From positions 186,001-250,000 of the forward strand of contig JASFXZ010000096.1 of the NCBI GenBank assembly GCA_032209605.1: a stretch of 64,000 nucleotides of DNA, written 5' to 3'. Below are positions 63,426 through 64,000 of the stretch, piece by piece. Numbering within the stretch: the stretch's first letter is position 1; the number at the start of each line of letters is the position of its first letter. This stretch comes from Mactromeris polynyma. Taxonomy: Eukaryota > Mollusca > Bivalvia > Venerida > Mactridae. A program made the position numbers and the translations under genes. The notes under the pieces are model-generated. The model was not told the origin of the DNA. It did not search any database and saw nothing but the letters and a program-made list of their open reading frames with translations.

Positions 63426-64000
63426 GTTGCCGAAACTGAAAAGAAACATTGTCCATATAAATTCAGGTGAAAATAAAATGAAGAACAAACATAATTACAA
63501 ATCTATGTTCAGGCACTCAGGAAATTTTACTTCAATTAACTTACATCTGAATATCTTGAACAATTTTTAATTATATCGTAGAGTGCCCTGTTTTGGTGAC
63601 GTACCTGTTTCAGTGACCTGTCTTTCAATGTGCGGCATTTTTTTTTGAAGAGCTCTATGACGTTAAATTTTATTGCAAACTTTACAGTTAACAAATAGCT
63701 GTCTATGCTATTATCAAAAAGCAAAAAAAATGATGATAATACCTAAGAACCAGTTTGTTTTTGTAAGCCTATGATATTTTTGCTCATTTTCTTATTACTT
63801 TTTATACCTATCCTTTTTGTATAAATCAAAGCATAATGTCAAAGTAAACTAAATGTAAGGAATAAGAATTAATTTATTGTCAATTCATTAAATCAGTATG
63901 AAGGGTTTATATGTTAAGGTCACTGAAACTGGTCCATCCAGGATAATATCTGTTGAGTGTTGTTAGTTAATTTTTGCACGAAAACAGGATACCACAAAAA
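63426..64000. repeat. Duplicate of 34743-35317 (transposase upstream region)
   Basis: It continues the 28683-base-offset match through non-coding sequence to the window end without visible differences. It would correspond to the start of the divergent promoter region of the first copy. Confidence 0.9.

Overview
The window looks like nuclear DNA of a bilaterian animal, most likely a bivalve mollusc or another lophotrochozoan. It is AT-rich, has spliced genes with kilobase introns, and is crowded with tRNA-derived SINE heads, short TA-flanked inverted-repeat elements, foldback elements, minisatellites and several very different DNA transposons. The taxon is an inference from gene structure and repeat style; no ribosomal or mitochondrial marker is present. 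A 200-N scaffold gap lies near the right end.

Layout. 1-5.7 kb: no recognisable gene, one small TA-flanked element. 5.8-21.1 kb (minus): one complete conserved housekeeping gene, actin-related protein 10 (Arp11, dynactin pointed-end complex), 12 coding exons and 388 aa, with all exon junctions in phase. Its introns hold minisatellites, SINE heads and foldbacks. Its 4.8-kb first intron holds an antisense, decayed MULE-transposase gene whose own introns were invaded by a Tigger/pogo derivative and a second TA-flanked element. 22.4-24.8 kb: a Cys-rich orphan exon and a frameshifted OTU/vertnin-like pseudogene. 25.1-29.1 kb (plus): a spliced gene joining a PHD finger to a Myb/SANT-like domain and a basic coiled coil, with one unresolved exon phase. 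29.7-39 kb: a CACTA/EnSpm-type unit with a 1006-aa tnp2-like transposase (minus) and, divergently, a SAM-domain protein (plus) that may be its accessory protein. 39.7-52 kb: gene-empty repeat territory with a 303-bp near-exact duplication, about 20 copies of a 185-bp satellite, and 242-, 112- and 67-bp tandem arrays. 54.6-61.2 kb (minus): an 1862-aa, two-exon composite protein. 61.8-62.0 kb: N gap. 62.0-64.0 kb: a second copy of the CACTA transposase 5' half, in which I see no difference from 33.3-35.3 kb.

The outstanding object is the composite gene at 54.6-61.2 kb. One continuous reading frame carries, in order, a PHD finger, a MULE-like D-D-C/H-E transposase core, a ubiquitin-specific protease (USP/C19) with an intact Cys-His-Asp set, a second USP-like fold without catalytic residues, and a C-terminal ULP1/C48 SUMO-type protease with His, Gln and Cys present but Asn at the usual Asp position. 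A protein combining chromatin reading, DNA strand transfer and removal of both ubiquitin and SUMO is not one I can name.

Apart from Arp10, nearly every coding segment here is transposon-derived or of a type that spreads with transposons. The window is best read as one conserved gene beside a large transposon and satellite island.
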